DNA of 35,575 nucleotides, taken from assembly GCA_025060455.1 (NCBI GenBank), contig JANXBY010000060.1, forward strand, positions 1 to 35,575, given 5' to 3'. A program made the translations under genes and the position numbers. The DNA is from Armatimonadota bacterium (lineage in GTDB: Bacteria > Sysuimicrobiota > Sysuimicrobiia > Sysuimicrobiales > Sysuimicrobiaceae). The notes beneath the pieces were generated by a model. It had not been told where the DNA came from. It saw nothing but the letters and a program-made list of their open reading frames with translations, and ran no database searches. This document shows, one piece after another, positions 1 to 10,485 of this stretch; position 1 is the first letter of the stretch; every line of letters starts with the position of its first letter.

Positions 1-1668
1 CACCCGCTCCTCCACGGCGGCCATCGGGAGGCCGGTGTTGCCAGTGCGAACCAGCAGCAACAGCCCCGCGGCAGCCACCGCAACCACCGCCAGCGCGCTC
101 CCCAGGGTGACCGGCCGCGAAAGCCAACTTCCTACCTGACGCACCGCCTCCCGGGGCTGGTACTCCCGGGCCAGCCAGAAGCCTGCCACCAGGAGGGCGG
201 GCGCCACGGTGGCCAGCTTGACTCCGAAAAACCCGTCCCCGGCCAGCCGGTAGGGCCAGTCCACCAGCAGCGCCGCCACCACCAGCCCGCCGGACGCGGA
301 CACCGCGCTCGCAGCCCACAGCCCGGCCAGGGCACCGCCCAAACCGGCCCCGGAGGCCGCACGCGCGGACACGTGCGCCAAGCCAAGGACCGGGAACGCA
401 ACCGCGGCTCCTAGCGCGGTGAACTTGTCCGCCCAGTCCCGCAGCCCCCCGGCCTGAACGGCCAGTACCACGCACACGGCCGCCGCCGTCCAAACGACCG
501 GCACGTGCGGCGGCAGCGGCCGCCCGAGGAGGCCTGCGGCGACCGCCCCCAGCAGCGCCATGCACCCCACGGCGGCCACCACCGCGCCCCACCTCAAGGG
601 CGAAGGTGGCAGTTCCGGAAGCGGGCCTGCCGGCCCCAGCTGGAAGCCTGCAGCCCTGACCGCCGCAGCCACCCGCGCGGCGTAGTCGAGGTTCGCCTCC
701 ACCGCGTCTACCCCACCGGGGGTCTGCAGATACGGCCGGAGGTACACCACCCGCAAATTCCGCTCCCGCACGCCCCGCACAAACCGCTCCACCGCGTCGT
801 CCGGCGTCAGCTTCTCGACTTCTTCCGGCGGGATGCTGATAACCCGCACCACCTGGGGCCGCATCCACCGCGTCATGGCCTCCTCGCCCCGCATGCGGCG
901 GGCGGGTACTAACACCTCCACGCGACCGTACACAGCGCCCAGCGCCTTCAAACTCTTCCCCGCGGCCTCCACCAGCCGCTCGTAGCCCAGCACCTCGTTG
1001 AGGTCGAACACCACCAGCCGGCCTCGGAGGAGCTCCCCGTAGCCCCGGATGCGTTCCTCAAGACGGTCGCGGTCGAAGCTGCGCGCGTTGCGGGGCCGCA
1101 GCACCACCCGGAAGCCCATCGCTTCCCACCGGCGCACCGAGGAAGGCAAAAACCCCAGTCCGGTCTCCTCCACGTCCCGCAACCGTCCCCGCACCCGCAG
1201 CACCAGGGGGTCTGCCAGCACCGCCGCCACCCGGTCCGGCCCCAGGGCGGTCCGGAAGCCCCACTCCACCTGCCGTGCCACCTCCGGGTCGGCGGGCATC
1301 ACGTACACCGACCCCGGCTCCGCGGATGAAGCCACGGGACGCAACCGGGGCGAGAGCGCCCCGGTGCGCAGGAGGTCCTGCAGCTCCGCGCCGGACCTGT
1401 ACGTGACCCGGCCCTCGTCCTGCAGGCGGCGCAGGGTGGCCTCGTACACCGCCACGGAGCCCACGCCCCGCTGCCGCAGGGCCTCCCACAGGGCGTCGGC
1501 CGGGATACCCTCCCGCTGGGCCAGGATCCGCCAGTCCTCGGAGTCGGCTACCAGCTCCACCGTGCGGTAGCCGGACTCCACCTGGTGCCGCTCCCACACC
1601 ACCGCCGCGGAGGCGGCTACCCCGACGGCCACCAGGGCGACCAGCAGGCGGTGGTTGAGCACGGCCAC
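1..1668 (-). CDS. DUF5693 family membrane protein (3' end cut by window)
   Basis: I recognise a DUF5693-type protein; its biochemical function is unknown. The reading frame stays open from a GTG at 1668 to the window edge (556 codons), so the C-terminus is missing. The N-terminus has a hydrophobic anchor (about residues 5-25). A soluble domain of roughly 330 residues follows, containing VVFDLNEVLGYERLVEAAG and VVYLRPYLQTPGGVD, typical of the family. About six hydrophobic segments come next, from LRWGAVVAAVGCMALLGAV to SALAVVAVAAAGLLLLV, then the family-like RTGNTGLPMAAVEERV at the edge. This layout suggests an integral membrane protein with an extracytoplasmic N-terminal domain. It begins 7 nt after the prfB stop and is probably co-transcribed with prfB. 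The start is uncertain because no strong ribosome site is visible; GTG at 1662 is an alternative. From memory, relatives often lie near csaB-type cell-wall pyruvylation genes, which cannot be checked here. Confidence 0.8.
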   Translation of the reverse strand, partial: MAVLNHRLLVALVAVGVAASAAVVWERHQVESGYRTVELVADSEDWRILAQREGIPADALWEALRQRGVGSVAVYEATLRRLQDEGRVTYRSGAELQDLLRTGALSPRLRPVASSAEPGSVYVMPADPEVARQVEWGFRTALGPDRVAAVLADPLVLRVRGRLRDVEETGLGFLPSSVRRWEAMGFRVVLRPRNARSFDRDRLEERIRGYGELLRGRLVVFDLNEVLGYERLVEAAGKSLKALGAVYGRVEVLVPARRMRGEEAMTRWMRPQVVRVISIPPEEVEKLTPDDAVERFVRGVRERNLRVVYLRPYLQTPGGVDAVEANLDYAARVAAAVRAAGFQLGPAGPLPELPPSPLRWGAVVAAVGCMALLGAVAAGLLGRPLPPHVPVVWTAAAVCVVLAVQAGGLRDWADKFTALGAAVAFPVLGLAHVSARAASGAGLGGALAGLWAASAVSASGGLVVAALLVDWPYRLAGDGFFGVKLATVAPALLVAGFWLAREYQPREAVRQVGSWLSRPVTLGSALAVVAVAAAGLLLLVRTGNTGLPMAAVEERV

Positions 1669-1675
1669 TAGGGAT

Positions 1676-2798
1676 TTACCCCGCCTGGGGCTCCGCGGTC
1701 CGGGACTCCTGCTCGGCCCGGTGCCGCAGGTAGGCATAGATGAAACCGTCCAGCTCCCCCTCCAGAACCGCCTCCGCGTTGCCGGTCTCGTGCCCGGTGC
1801 GGTGGTCCTTCACCAGGGTGTAGGGCTGGAGCACGTAGGAGCGGATCTGGTTGCCCCACGCGGCCTCCCGGTGCTCGCCCCGCAGGGCCCGCAGCTCCTG
1901 CTCCTGCTCGCGGCGCCGCAGCTCGTACAGCCGTGCGGCCAGGATCCTCAGGGCGTTCTCCCGGTTGGCATGTTGGCTGCGCTCGTTCTGGCACTGGACC
2001 ACGAGGCCCGTGGGCAAGTGGGTGATCCGCACCGCGGTCTCCACCTTGTTCACGTTCTGGCCGCCCGCACCGCCGCTGCGGAAGGTTTCCACCCGCAGCT
2101 CCTCCGGGCGGATCTGGACCGCCACCGGCTCCACCTCGGGCAGCACCTCCACCAGGGCGAAGGAGGTGTGCCGGCGGTGCGCGGCGTCGAAGGGGGAGAT
2201 GCGCACCAGGCGATGGGTGCCCCCTTCCCCCTTGAGATATCCGTACGCGTACGGACCCCGCACCAGGACCGTGGCGCTCTTGATCCCCGCCTCCTCCCCC
2301 GGCGACACGTCCAGGACCTCTGCCGAGTACCCCTTCCGCTCCGCCCACCGCAGGTACATGCGCAGGAGCATCTGGGCCCAGTCCTGCGCCTCCACCCCGC
2401 CCGCGCCCGCGTGCACGGACAGCAGGGCGTTGCGGGCGTCGTGCAGGCCGCTCAGGAGGGTTTCCAGCTCGAGGCGGTCCAGGCGCTCGTGTAGGGCCTG
2501 CGCCTCCTGCTCCAGGAGCTGGATCTCCTCGGGCTCCGTGGGCCCCAGCTGCAGCCACTCCTGAAGGTCCTGTAGGCCCTTGCGCAGGGCCCGCATCGCC
2601 TCCAGCTGCTCCCGCAGGGCCTCCAGCTCCTGGTGGACCCGCCGCGCGCGGTCCACATCCTGCCACAGCCCGGGGTCCTGGGCCTGCTGCTCTAACCCCG
2701 CAAGCCGCGCCTGCCGCTCCGGCGCCTCAAAGATACCTCCCGACGTCCTCCAGACGCCGGAGGTCTTCTTCCACCTGAAGCCGCAACCGGTCGATCAC
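1676..2798 (-). CDS. prfB: Peptide chain release factor 2, with programmed +1 frameshift
   Basis: RF2 releases the finished peptide at UGA and UAA codons. Two frames must be joined: 23 codons from GTG at 2798 to an in-frame TGA at 2729-2727, then the +1 frame from 2728 to TAA at 1676, giving about 373 residues, normal for RF2. The joined protein has SPF at about 201-203 (stop-codon recognition, RF2 type rather than the PxT of RF1) and GGQ at about 245-247 in SGGAGGQNVNKVET (peptidyl-tRNA hydrolysis). The N-terminal coiled region is also typical (LAGLEQQAQDPGLWQD). The start has a purine-rich site (AGGAAGGG) 7 nt upstream. The gene follows secA by 63 nt, the usual Bacillota order. Without the frameshift the downstream frame would lack the conserved N-terminal part of domain 1. 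Confidence 0.96.
2727..2741 (-). promoter_or_regulatory. RF2 autoregulatory +1 frameshift site
   Basis: On the minus strand the sequence reads GGGAGG TAT CTT TGA G. This matches the classical prfB recoding element: an SD-like GGGAGG, a 3-nt spacer, the slippery CTT, the in-frame TGA stop and a following purine. At low RF2 the ribosome slips +1 on CTT and reads GAG (Glu), where E. coli reads GAC (Asp). At high RF2 it terminates after 23 codons. The spacing from the SD-like element to CTT is the same as in E. coli. The continuation in the +1 frame is RF2-like immediately after the site. Confidence 0.93.
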
Positions 2799-2861
2799 GT
2801 CCGATCCCTTCCTCGACTCCTCCCAGTCCACTGTAGCACGGGGCCAACCCAGCCGGGGTCG

Positions 2862-5531
<2,670 letters not shown>

Positions 5532-5558
5532 CGCACCTCCGCGGCGTAGACTCCACCC

Positions 5559-5564
5559 ATTATA
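5559..5564 (-). promoter_or_regulatory. Candidate -10 promoter element for secA-prfB
   Basis: The minus strand carries a perfect TATAAT, 27 nt upstream of the secA ATG, inside the 64-nt gap after the DUF3048 gene. It stands out as AT-rich in a very GC-rich background. No good -35 box is visible at 16-18 nt (the hexamer there is ACGGTG), so the call rests on the -10 match and its position alone. Confidence 0.45.
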
Positions 5565-5595
5565 AACCGGCAGCCCCGCGCCACCGTTCCAGGGA

Positions 5596-6600
5596 TCAGC
5601 GCACCTGCGCCCTCCGGTCCTGCGGGACCACGCTCACCCACACAGGTCCCGGCAGGACCAGCCCGCGGCCCTCGCGATCCGTGAACGTGGTGGGTGCTGC
5701 GTCCTGCGGCTTGCGCCACCGCACGGGAACCACCACGCCTTGTGCCAGCACCAGCCCGTCTCCCTCGCCCACCACCGCCACCTCCGACACGTCCACCCGC
5801 CCGGCCCGCCAGCCCCGCCACCGGGCGTACTGCACCACCACCGTCCCCACCCGCAGGGGCCGGCCCGCGTCCTGCTGCAGCTGGCCTGCCACCCACCGCT
5901 CGTACCCTCCGTCCCGGTAGACGAACCGAACCTCGAACCCGCGGGGGTACGGGATCCACACCTCCCGGGCGGGCGGGCCTTCGGGCAACCGGTACTCCAG
6001 CCGCTCCGGGGGCACTCGGGCAGGCGGGCGCTCCCAGCCTGCGCGCCGCATGGCCTCCCGCAGCCGGGGGACGGACGCGTACAGGTTGTGGGGCATGCGG
6101 CGGCTGCGGTCGCGCCAGTACGGCCACGGCACCTGGAATTCGTTCAGCGTGGGAACCCGGCTCGTCCACATGTAGCGGTAGCCGGGCTCGCTGGCGCCCA
6201 CATGGGCCACCACCGCGCCCAGCTCCGCCGCTATCTGCAAAAACGCGGGCCGCACGCTGCGCACCGGCCCCACCCGTTCCGGGGCTCCGTCCGGGAACAC
6301 CGCCATCAGCCGGGGAAACCGCGCCTCCACGGGGATCTCGTACACCAGGCACGCGCTGCCAAGGCCACTCTGGGGGCGGGCCCGGGGGTCGTGGTCCACC
6401 ATTACCGCCACCAGGCGGGAGTATCCCTCCTCCACCGCACACCCGCTTCCCAGGAAACCCGAGAAGCTTGCCCCCGGCGGGAGCTGCTCCAGCAGCTGGG
6501 GCGGCGGAAGCTGCAGCCTGGGGAGCTGTCGAAGGTCCGGCCCCCGGGCGCAGGCCGCCAGGAAGCCCGCGGCCAGCAACGCCCACCACGCCGCCCGCAT
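5596..6600 (-). CDS. DUF3048 family lipoprotein (YerB-like)
   Basis: This is a predicted lipid-anchored extracytoplasmic protein of 334 residues. The N-terminus is a lipoprotein signal peptide ending in the lipobox LAAC (Cys20). The first DUF3048 domain shows [38 protein letters not shown] and the family hallmark [13 protein letters not shown]. The second domain covers roughly residues 220-330 ([47 protein letters not shown]). B. subtilis YerB is the best-known relative; the biochemical role is not established. The ATG at 6600 is 2 nt after the hpf stop, so it is co-transcribed and probably translationally coupled with hpf. The open frame continues upstream through hpf, but the signal peptide fixes this start. 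Confidence 0.88.
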   Translation of the reverse strand: MRAAWWALLAAGFLAACARGPDLRQLPRLQLPPPQLLEQLPPGASFSGFLGSGCAVEEGYSRLVAVMVDHDPRARPQSGLGSACLVYEIPVEARFPRLMAVFPDGAPERVGPVRSVRPAFLQIAAELGAVVAHVGASEPGYRYMWTSRVPTLNEFQVPWPYWRDRSRRMPHNLYASVPRLREAMRRAGWERPPARVPPERLEYRLPEGPPAREVWIPYPRGFEVRFVYRDGGYERWVAGQLQQDAGRPLRVGTVVVQYARWRGWRAGRVDVSEVAVVGEGDGLVLAQGVVVPVRWRKPQDAAPTTFTDREGRGLVLPGPVWVSVVPQDRRAQVR

Positions 6601-6602
6601 GC

Positions 6603-7166
6603 CTACTCGGTCTCGATCACGCCGTAGTCCCCGTCCCGGCGCCGGTACAGGACGCAGATGCGGTCGCTGTCCGCGTCCCGGTACACGAAGAAGCTGTGCC
6701 CCAATAGCTCCATCTGCAGGGCGGCGTCCTCCTCCGTCATCGGCTTCATCGGGAACCGCTTGCGCCGGACCACCCGAGGGGCCTGGGCTTCCTCTACCTC
6801 CTGCTGCGCGGCGGCCTCCGCCCGGGCGCGTTCCGCCTGGCGCTGCCGGCGCTCGTCCAGCCGCCGCTTGCGGATCAGCCGGCTCCGGTGACGGGCCACC
6901 TGCTTTTCCAGCTTGTCTACGATCCGGTCCACGGAGGCGTAGGGGTCTGTGCTGGCCTCCTCGCCCCTCAGCACGAACCCATCCCCCCACACGGTCACCT
7001 CCACCACCCGGGCCCGCCCCACGGGGCGGCGCCGCTCCTCCCGCACCACCACCTTGGCTTCCTGCAGGTGGTCGAAATGGCGGGACAACCGCTCCAGCTT
7101 CTGGGCCACGTACGCCCGAAGCCCCTGCGCCACCTCCACGTTGGCTCCGGTGACCACGATGTTCAC
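6603..7166 (-). CDS. hpf: Ribosome hibernation promoting factor, long form
   Basis: Long HPF dimerises 70S ribosomes into inactive 100S particles in stationary phase. The 187-residue product has the N-terminal S30AE/YfiA domain (MNIVVTGANVEVAQGLRAYV; VVEVTVWGDGFVLRGEE). A basic, Arg- and Gln-rich linker follows (about 105-130), then the C-terminal dimerisation domain (RFPMKPMTEEDAALQMELLG; GHSFFVYRDADSDRICVLYR). The length and second domain identify the long form rather than the short gamma-proteobacterial HPF or YfiA. The GTG start at 7166 has GGAGGGAG just upstream. It stands after an amino-acid ABC permease and before DUF3048 and secA; the hpf-secA-prfB neighbourhood is classic for Bacillota. 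Coupling to an amino-acid importer would fit nutrient-linked expression, but that is inference. Confidence 0.96.
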   Translation of the reverse strand: MNIVVTGANVEVAQGLRAYVAQKLERLSRHFDHLQEAKVVVREERRRPVGRARVVEVTVWGDGFVLRGEEASTDPYASVDRIVDKLEKQVARHRSRLIRKRRLDERRQRQAERARAEAAAQQEVEEAQAPRVVRRKRFPMKPMTEEDAALQMELLGHSFFVYRDADSDRICVLYRRRDGDYGVIETE

Positions 7167-7175
7167 AGCTCCCTC

Positions 7176-7982
7176 CTACGGCGAAAAGGCCCCCCAGCCC
7201 GGCGTGCGGGTCCACCGCTCCAGCAGACGCACGCCCGCGGAGCCCAACAGGGTCATGCACAGGTACAGCAGGGCCACCGCGTTGTACGTCTCGAAGGAGC
7301 GGAAGGTGCGCGCCACGTTGAGGTTGCCCGAGTACGTGAGCTCCGTGACGGAGATCACGGAGGCCAAGGACGAGTCCTTCAACAGCGCCACGAAGTCGTT
7401 GCCCAGGGGCGGCAGCACGGTGCGCACCGCCTGGGGCAGCACCACATGCCGCAGGGCCTGGGCTCGGGACATGCCCAGGGACAGGGCCGCCTCCACCTGC
7501 CCGCGGGGCACCGCCTCGATGCCCGCCCGGTACACCTCCGCCAGGTAGGCGCCGTAGCCCACCCCCAGCCCCAACACCGCCCGCACCACGTTGTCCCTCC
7601 ACCACCGCACGCCCGTGGCGTCTGCCAGCCACGGGGTCACCACGAAGGCGATGTACAGGAGCAGGACCAGCAGCGGTACGCCGCGCACCACCTCCACGTA
7701 CAGCACCGCCAGGCTCCGCAACACCCAGGACCGCGACAGGCGCAACAGCGCCGCCACCAGGCCCACGCATAGCGCCACCGCGAAGCTGGCCACGGTCAAC
7801 AGGAGGGTGGTGGACACCCCCGCGGCCAGGAACCGCAGGGTTTCCCGGTACACCTCCGAGCCCGCCAGACGGGCCCCCACGAACAGCCCCGCGACCAGCA
7901 GGACCAGGACCCACGGGGGCACCCGGTCCAGGGGAACGGGGAGGGCGTGGCCGTTGGCCGTCCCGCGGGGCACCGCGCTCAC
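7176..7982 (-). CDS. Polar amino-acid ABC transporter permease (HisM/GlnP family)
   Basis: This is the membrane subunit of a type I amino-acid importer. The 268-residue product has an N-terminal membrane segment (VLVLLVAGLFVGARLAG), then the inner-membrane permease fold with LRFLAAGVSTTLLLTVASF and YVEVVRGVPLLVLLLYI, the family signature region. The EAA loop that docks the ATPase is EAALSLGMSRAQALRHVVLP, followed by QAVRTVLPPLGND. The GTG start at 7982 lies 4 nt after the substrate-binding-protein stop. No ATPase (GlnQ/HisP) gene adjoins; hpf follows instead. The ATPase must be encoded elsewhere or shared. Substrate specificity cannot be read from the sequence. Confidence 0.93.
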   Translation of the reverse strand: MSAVPRGTANGHALPVPLDRVPPWVLVLLVAGLFVGARLAGSEVYRETLRFLAAGVSTTLLLTVASFAVALCVGLVAALLRLSRSWVLRSLAVLYVEVVRGVPLLVLLLYIAFVVTPWLADATGVRWWRDNVVRAVLGLGVGYGAYLAEVYRAGIEAVPRGQVEAALSLGMSRAQALRHVVLPQAVRTVLPPLGNDFVALLKDSSLASVISVTELTYSGNLNVARTFRSFETYNAVALLYLCMTLLGSAGVRLLERWTRTPGWGAFSP

Positions 7983-7986
7983 GCCC

Positions 7987-8814
7987 CTACTGGGTCGGTC
8001 TCCACTCCTCGAACCACTTGCGGTACAGACGGTCCAGGGTGCCGTCCTCCTTGAGGGCCCGCAGCACCGCGTTGAACGCCTCCCGCAGCTCCGCGTTCCC
8101 TTCCCGAACCACGATCCCGAGCTGCTCCTGCGTGAGCTTGTCGCCCACCGTCTTCAGCTTGCCCGGGTGCTGCGTCATGAACCCCAGTCCTGCCACGCTG
8201 TCGATGATCACCGCGTCCACGTCCCGGTTCAGGAGGGCGGCCACGGCCAGGTCGAAGGTGCGGTAGCGCTTCACCTCCCGGATCTTGCCCTCCTGCTGCA
8301 GCTTGGTGGCCAGCTCGTCGTTGGTGGTGCCCAGCTGCACCGCCACCACCTTGTCCGCCAGGTCCGCGGCCCCGTGGATCCGGGCCTCCTCCTGCCGCAC
8401 CAGCACCACCTGGCCCACGGTGATGTAGGGGTCGGTGAAGTCCACCTGCTTTTCCCGCTCCTCAGTGATGGTGATCCCGGAGATGGCGACGTCGTAGTCT
8501 CCCCGCTGCACGCCGGGCAGGATGCCCTCCCACGCCACGGTGCGGATCTCCGGCTTGCAGTTCACCCGCCGGCAGATCTCCTGGATCAGGTCCACGTCGA
8601 AGCCGATCACGTTCTTGTCCTTGTCCAGCATCTCAAACGGCGGGTACGTGGCGTCCGTGGCCACCCGGAGGGTTCGGCCACCCAGGTCCGGCAACCCGCC
8701 CGCCTGCGGCGAGGCCGCGGGCGTGGGCTGTGCCGCCCTCCGGGGAGCGCACCCGGCCACCACCAACGCCACCGCGGCCACCACCGCAACCCGTGCCAAG
8801 CCCTGCCACCTCAT
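7987..8814 (-). CDS. Amino-acid ABC transporter substrate-binding lipoprotein (SBP family 3)
   Basis: This is an extracellular solute-binding lipoprotein that hands a polar amino acid to the adjacent permease. The 275-residue product begins with a signal peptide ending in a lipobox (VVAGC). A short linker follows, then family-3 motifs: LRVATDATYPPFEMLDKD, GFDVDLIQEICRR, WEGILPGVQRGDYDVAISGI, TITEEREKQVDFTDPY and VVAVQLGTTNDELA, and a C-terminal LKEDGTLDRLYRKWFEEW. TTEEREK-FS/DPY is the usual ligand-domain signature. ATG at 8814 is preferred over an upstream extension because GGAGGAG lies 4-10 nt upstream and the signal peptide starts there. The Asp and Arg ligand contacts are family-typical, but arginine, glutamine or other specificity cannot be assigned. 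Confidence 0.94.
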   Translation of the reverse strand: MRWQGLARVAVVAAVALVVAGCAPRRAAQPTPAASPQAGGLPDLGGRTLRVATDATYPPFEMLDKDKNVIGFDVDLIQEICRRVNCKPEIRTVAWEGILPGVQRGDYDVAISGITITEEREKQVDFTDPYITVGQVVLVRQEEARIHGAADLADKVVAVQLGTTNDELATKLQQEGKIREVKRYRTFDLAVAALLNRDVDAVIIDSVAGLGFMTQHPGKLKTVGDKLTQEQLGIVVREGNAELREAFNAVLRALKEDGTLDRLYRKWFEEWRPTQ

Positions 8815-9000
8815 GGTCTCCTCCGGCCCGGCTGGCTTGAGGGAGTGGGTTCGGCTCCGCACCCGCCGGCTCCTGCCCGTCCTACAATCCGGTGGGGAAG
8901 GCGGGGTCGCGGATCTCGGCCTCCCGTGGGTCGACTCGTGGACAGGCAGCTGCGGGACTCACCGTGGTGGTTCTCCTTACACCTCCCGGAGGTGGTGGAG

Positions 9001-9486
9001 GTGAAACGCCGCCCCGGGGGTGCTGCGGTGCGGTTTCCATGCCGGCTGGTGGACCGCACGCGGTCGGGTGCTGTGCTCCTGTACGTCCTGGACCAGCCGT
9101 GGCAGGTGGCAGGGGTCACTCTGCGCGCCGGGGTGGCGACCTTCGCCTACTACTGGGTCGGGCGCTGGTACAACGTGTACCACTGGCTGGCTCCCCGCGG
9201 CAGAACTGTGGCAGTGTACGTGAACGTGGCCACGCCGGCCCGGGTACGCCGCACGTGGGTGGAGTGGACCGACCTCGGGGTGGACGTGCTGGGCCTTCCG
9301 GGCAGTCCGCCGCGGGTACTGGATGCGGAGGACCTGGAAGGCCTCCCGGACCCCCTGCGGGACCGCGCCCGCAGGTCTCTGCGGCAGGTGCTTGGCCGCT
9401 GGCCGCAGCTGGTGGACTCCGTGGAGCGCAGGACCCGGCGGATCCTGGCCCGGCTCAACGAGCTCCGTCCAGCACCTGGGGGTTGA
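9001..9486 (+). CDS. DUF402 family protein, possible nucleoside phosphatase
   Basis: This looks like a DUF402 protein. Characterised members are S. aureus Ntdp, a nucleoside tri/diphosphatase, and FomD of fosfomycin biosynthesis, a cytidylyl-ester hydrolase. Family features seen are FAYYWVGRWYNVYHWL (aromatic beta-strand core), TVAVYVNVATPARV, WVEWTDLGVDVLG and VLDAEDLEGLPDPLRDRA, the usual W-x-D...D-x-D/E metal-site segment and helical tail. GTG at 9001 is chosen because GGAGG lies 8 nt upstream. In-frame GTGs at 8992, 8995 and 8938 are alternatives; the last would add 21 residues. It is the first of three plus-strand genes, and its 3' end overlaps the opposing dehydrogenase gene by 32 nt. 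The substrate is unknown. Confidence 0.75.
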   Translation: MKRRPGGAAVRFPCRLVDRTRSGAVLLYVLDQPWQVAGVTLRAGVATFAYYWVGRWYNVYHWLAPRGRTVAVYVNVATPARVRRTWVEWTDLGVDVLGLPGSPPRVLDAEDLEGLPDPLRDRARRSLRQVLGRWPQLVDSVERRTRRILARLNELRPAPGG

Positions 9487-10444
9487 CGGGGTTCGGCGGC
9501 CGCCGTCCGGAGAGCACCGCCACGCAGTTCTCCGCGGCCAGCTCCGACATGCGGGCGCGGGTGGCGAAGCTGGCGCTACCCACGTGGGGCGTCAACACCA
9601 CGTTGTCCAGGGACAGCAGGGGCGAGTCGGGCGGAAGGGGTTCTCTCTCGAACACGTCCAGGCCCGCGGCCCAGATCCACCCTTCCCGCAGCGCCTGCAC
9701 CAACGCGTCTTCGTCCACCACCGGCCCCCGGGCGGTGTTCACCAGCACCGCGGTGGGCTTCATGCGGCGAAGCTGTTCGCGGCCGATCAGGTGGCGCGTC
9801 TGCGGGGTCAGGGGCGTGTGCAGGCTCACGAAGTCCGCCTCCGCCAGTAGGTCGTCCAGCTGGCGCCACTGCACGCCCAGCTCCCGCTCCGCTTCCGGGT
9901 GCCGTGACTGGCTGGTGTACAGCACCCGCATGCCGAACCCCAAGGCCCGCCGGGCCACCGCCCGCCCGATGCGCCCCAGCCCCACCACCCCCAAGGTCCG
10001 GCCGTACACGTCCTGGCCCAGCAGCAGCTCAAGGCCCCACGACTGCCACCGCCCCGCCCGGGTGAAGCGGTCTCCCTCCGCCACCCTCCGCGCCGCGGCC
10101 AGCAGCAAGGCCCACGCCAGGTCCGCGGTGGTCTCGGTGAGGACGTCGGGGGTGTTGGTGACCACCACCCCGCGCCGGGTGGCTGCCTCCACATCCACGT
10201 TGTCGTACCCCACGGCCACGTTGGCCACCACCCGCAGGCGCCGGGCGGCGGACAAGAGTGTTTCGTCCACCCGGTCGGTGACGAGGGTGACAAGCCCCTC
10301 CGCCTCCCGGACCTCTTGCAGCAGCACGTCCCGCGGGGGCGGCACCTCGGGGTCCGGCCACACCCGGACCTCGCAGCCCTCGCGCAGGATGTCCAGCGCG
10401 CGCCCCAGAAGTGGCCTGCACACGTACACCCGCGGCCGGCTCAC
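9455..10444 (-). CDS. D-isomer specific 2-hydroxyacid dehydrogenase (glyoxylate/hydroxypyruvate reductase-like)
   Basis: The product is an NAD(P)H-dependent reductase of 2-keto acids, closest in pattern to GyaR/GRHPR enzymes. Its 329 residues have a substrate-domain part with RVVANVAVGYDNVDVEAAT. TTADLAWALLLAAARRV and the Rossmann dinucleotide motif GVVGLGRIGRAVARRALG follow. Three catalytic positions are visible: Arg in NTARGPVVDEDAL, Glu in FEREPLPPDSP, and His in LTPHVGSAS. The GTG start at 10444 has GGGAGGGG upstream and opens directly into the beta-strand RVYVCRPLLGRAL. Lack of an ACT domain argues against full-length SerA. It stands alone on this strand between divergent and convergent neighbours. 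Only 41 nt separate its start from the divergent gene at 10486. The exact substrate is not determinable. Confidence 0.92.
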   Translation of the reverse strand: MSRPRVYVCRPLLGRALDILREGCEVRVWPDPEVPPPRDVLLQEVREAEGLVTLVTDRVDETLLSAARRLRVVANVAVGYDNVDVEAATRRGVVVTNTPDVLTETTADLAWALLLAAARRVAEGDRFTRAGRWQSWGLELLLGQDVYGRTLGVVGLGRIGRAVARRALGFGMRVLYTSQSRHPEAERELGVQWRQLDDLLAEADFVSLHTPLTPQTRHLIGREQLRRMKPTAVLVNTARGPVVDEDALVQALREGWIWAAGLDVFEREPLPPDSPLLSLDNVVLTPHVGSASFATRARMSELAAENCVAVLSGRRPPNPVNPQVLDGAR

Positions 10445-10457
10445 GCACCCCTCCCGG

Positions 10458-10463
10458 TACAAT
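10458..10463 (+). promoter_or_regulatory. Candidate -10 element for the secreted-paralogue pair
   Basis: TACAAT lies on the plus strand, 22 nt before the ATG at 10486 and inside the 41-nt divergent gap shared with the 2-hydroxyacid dehydrogenase. A strong ribosome site (GAGGAGGT, 10473-10480) follows. No convincing -35 box is seen, so this is a position- and composition-based call. Confidence 0.4.
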
Positions 10464-10485
10464 GGGTCGCAAGAGGAGGTGTACG

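Noticed and set aside
1058-1597. Minus-strand frame of 179 codons rich in Gly, Pro and Ala
   Set aside because: It lies out of frame within the DUF5693 gene, which has family motifs and membrane segments; this frame has none.
8815-9000. Possible promoter or small gene in the 186-nt gap between the SBP and DUF402 genes
   Set aside because: A TACAAT at 8883-8888 on the plus strand resembles a -10 box, but there is no -35 partner. No small ORF with a ribosome site was convincing.
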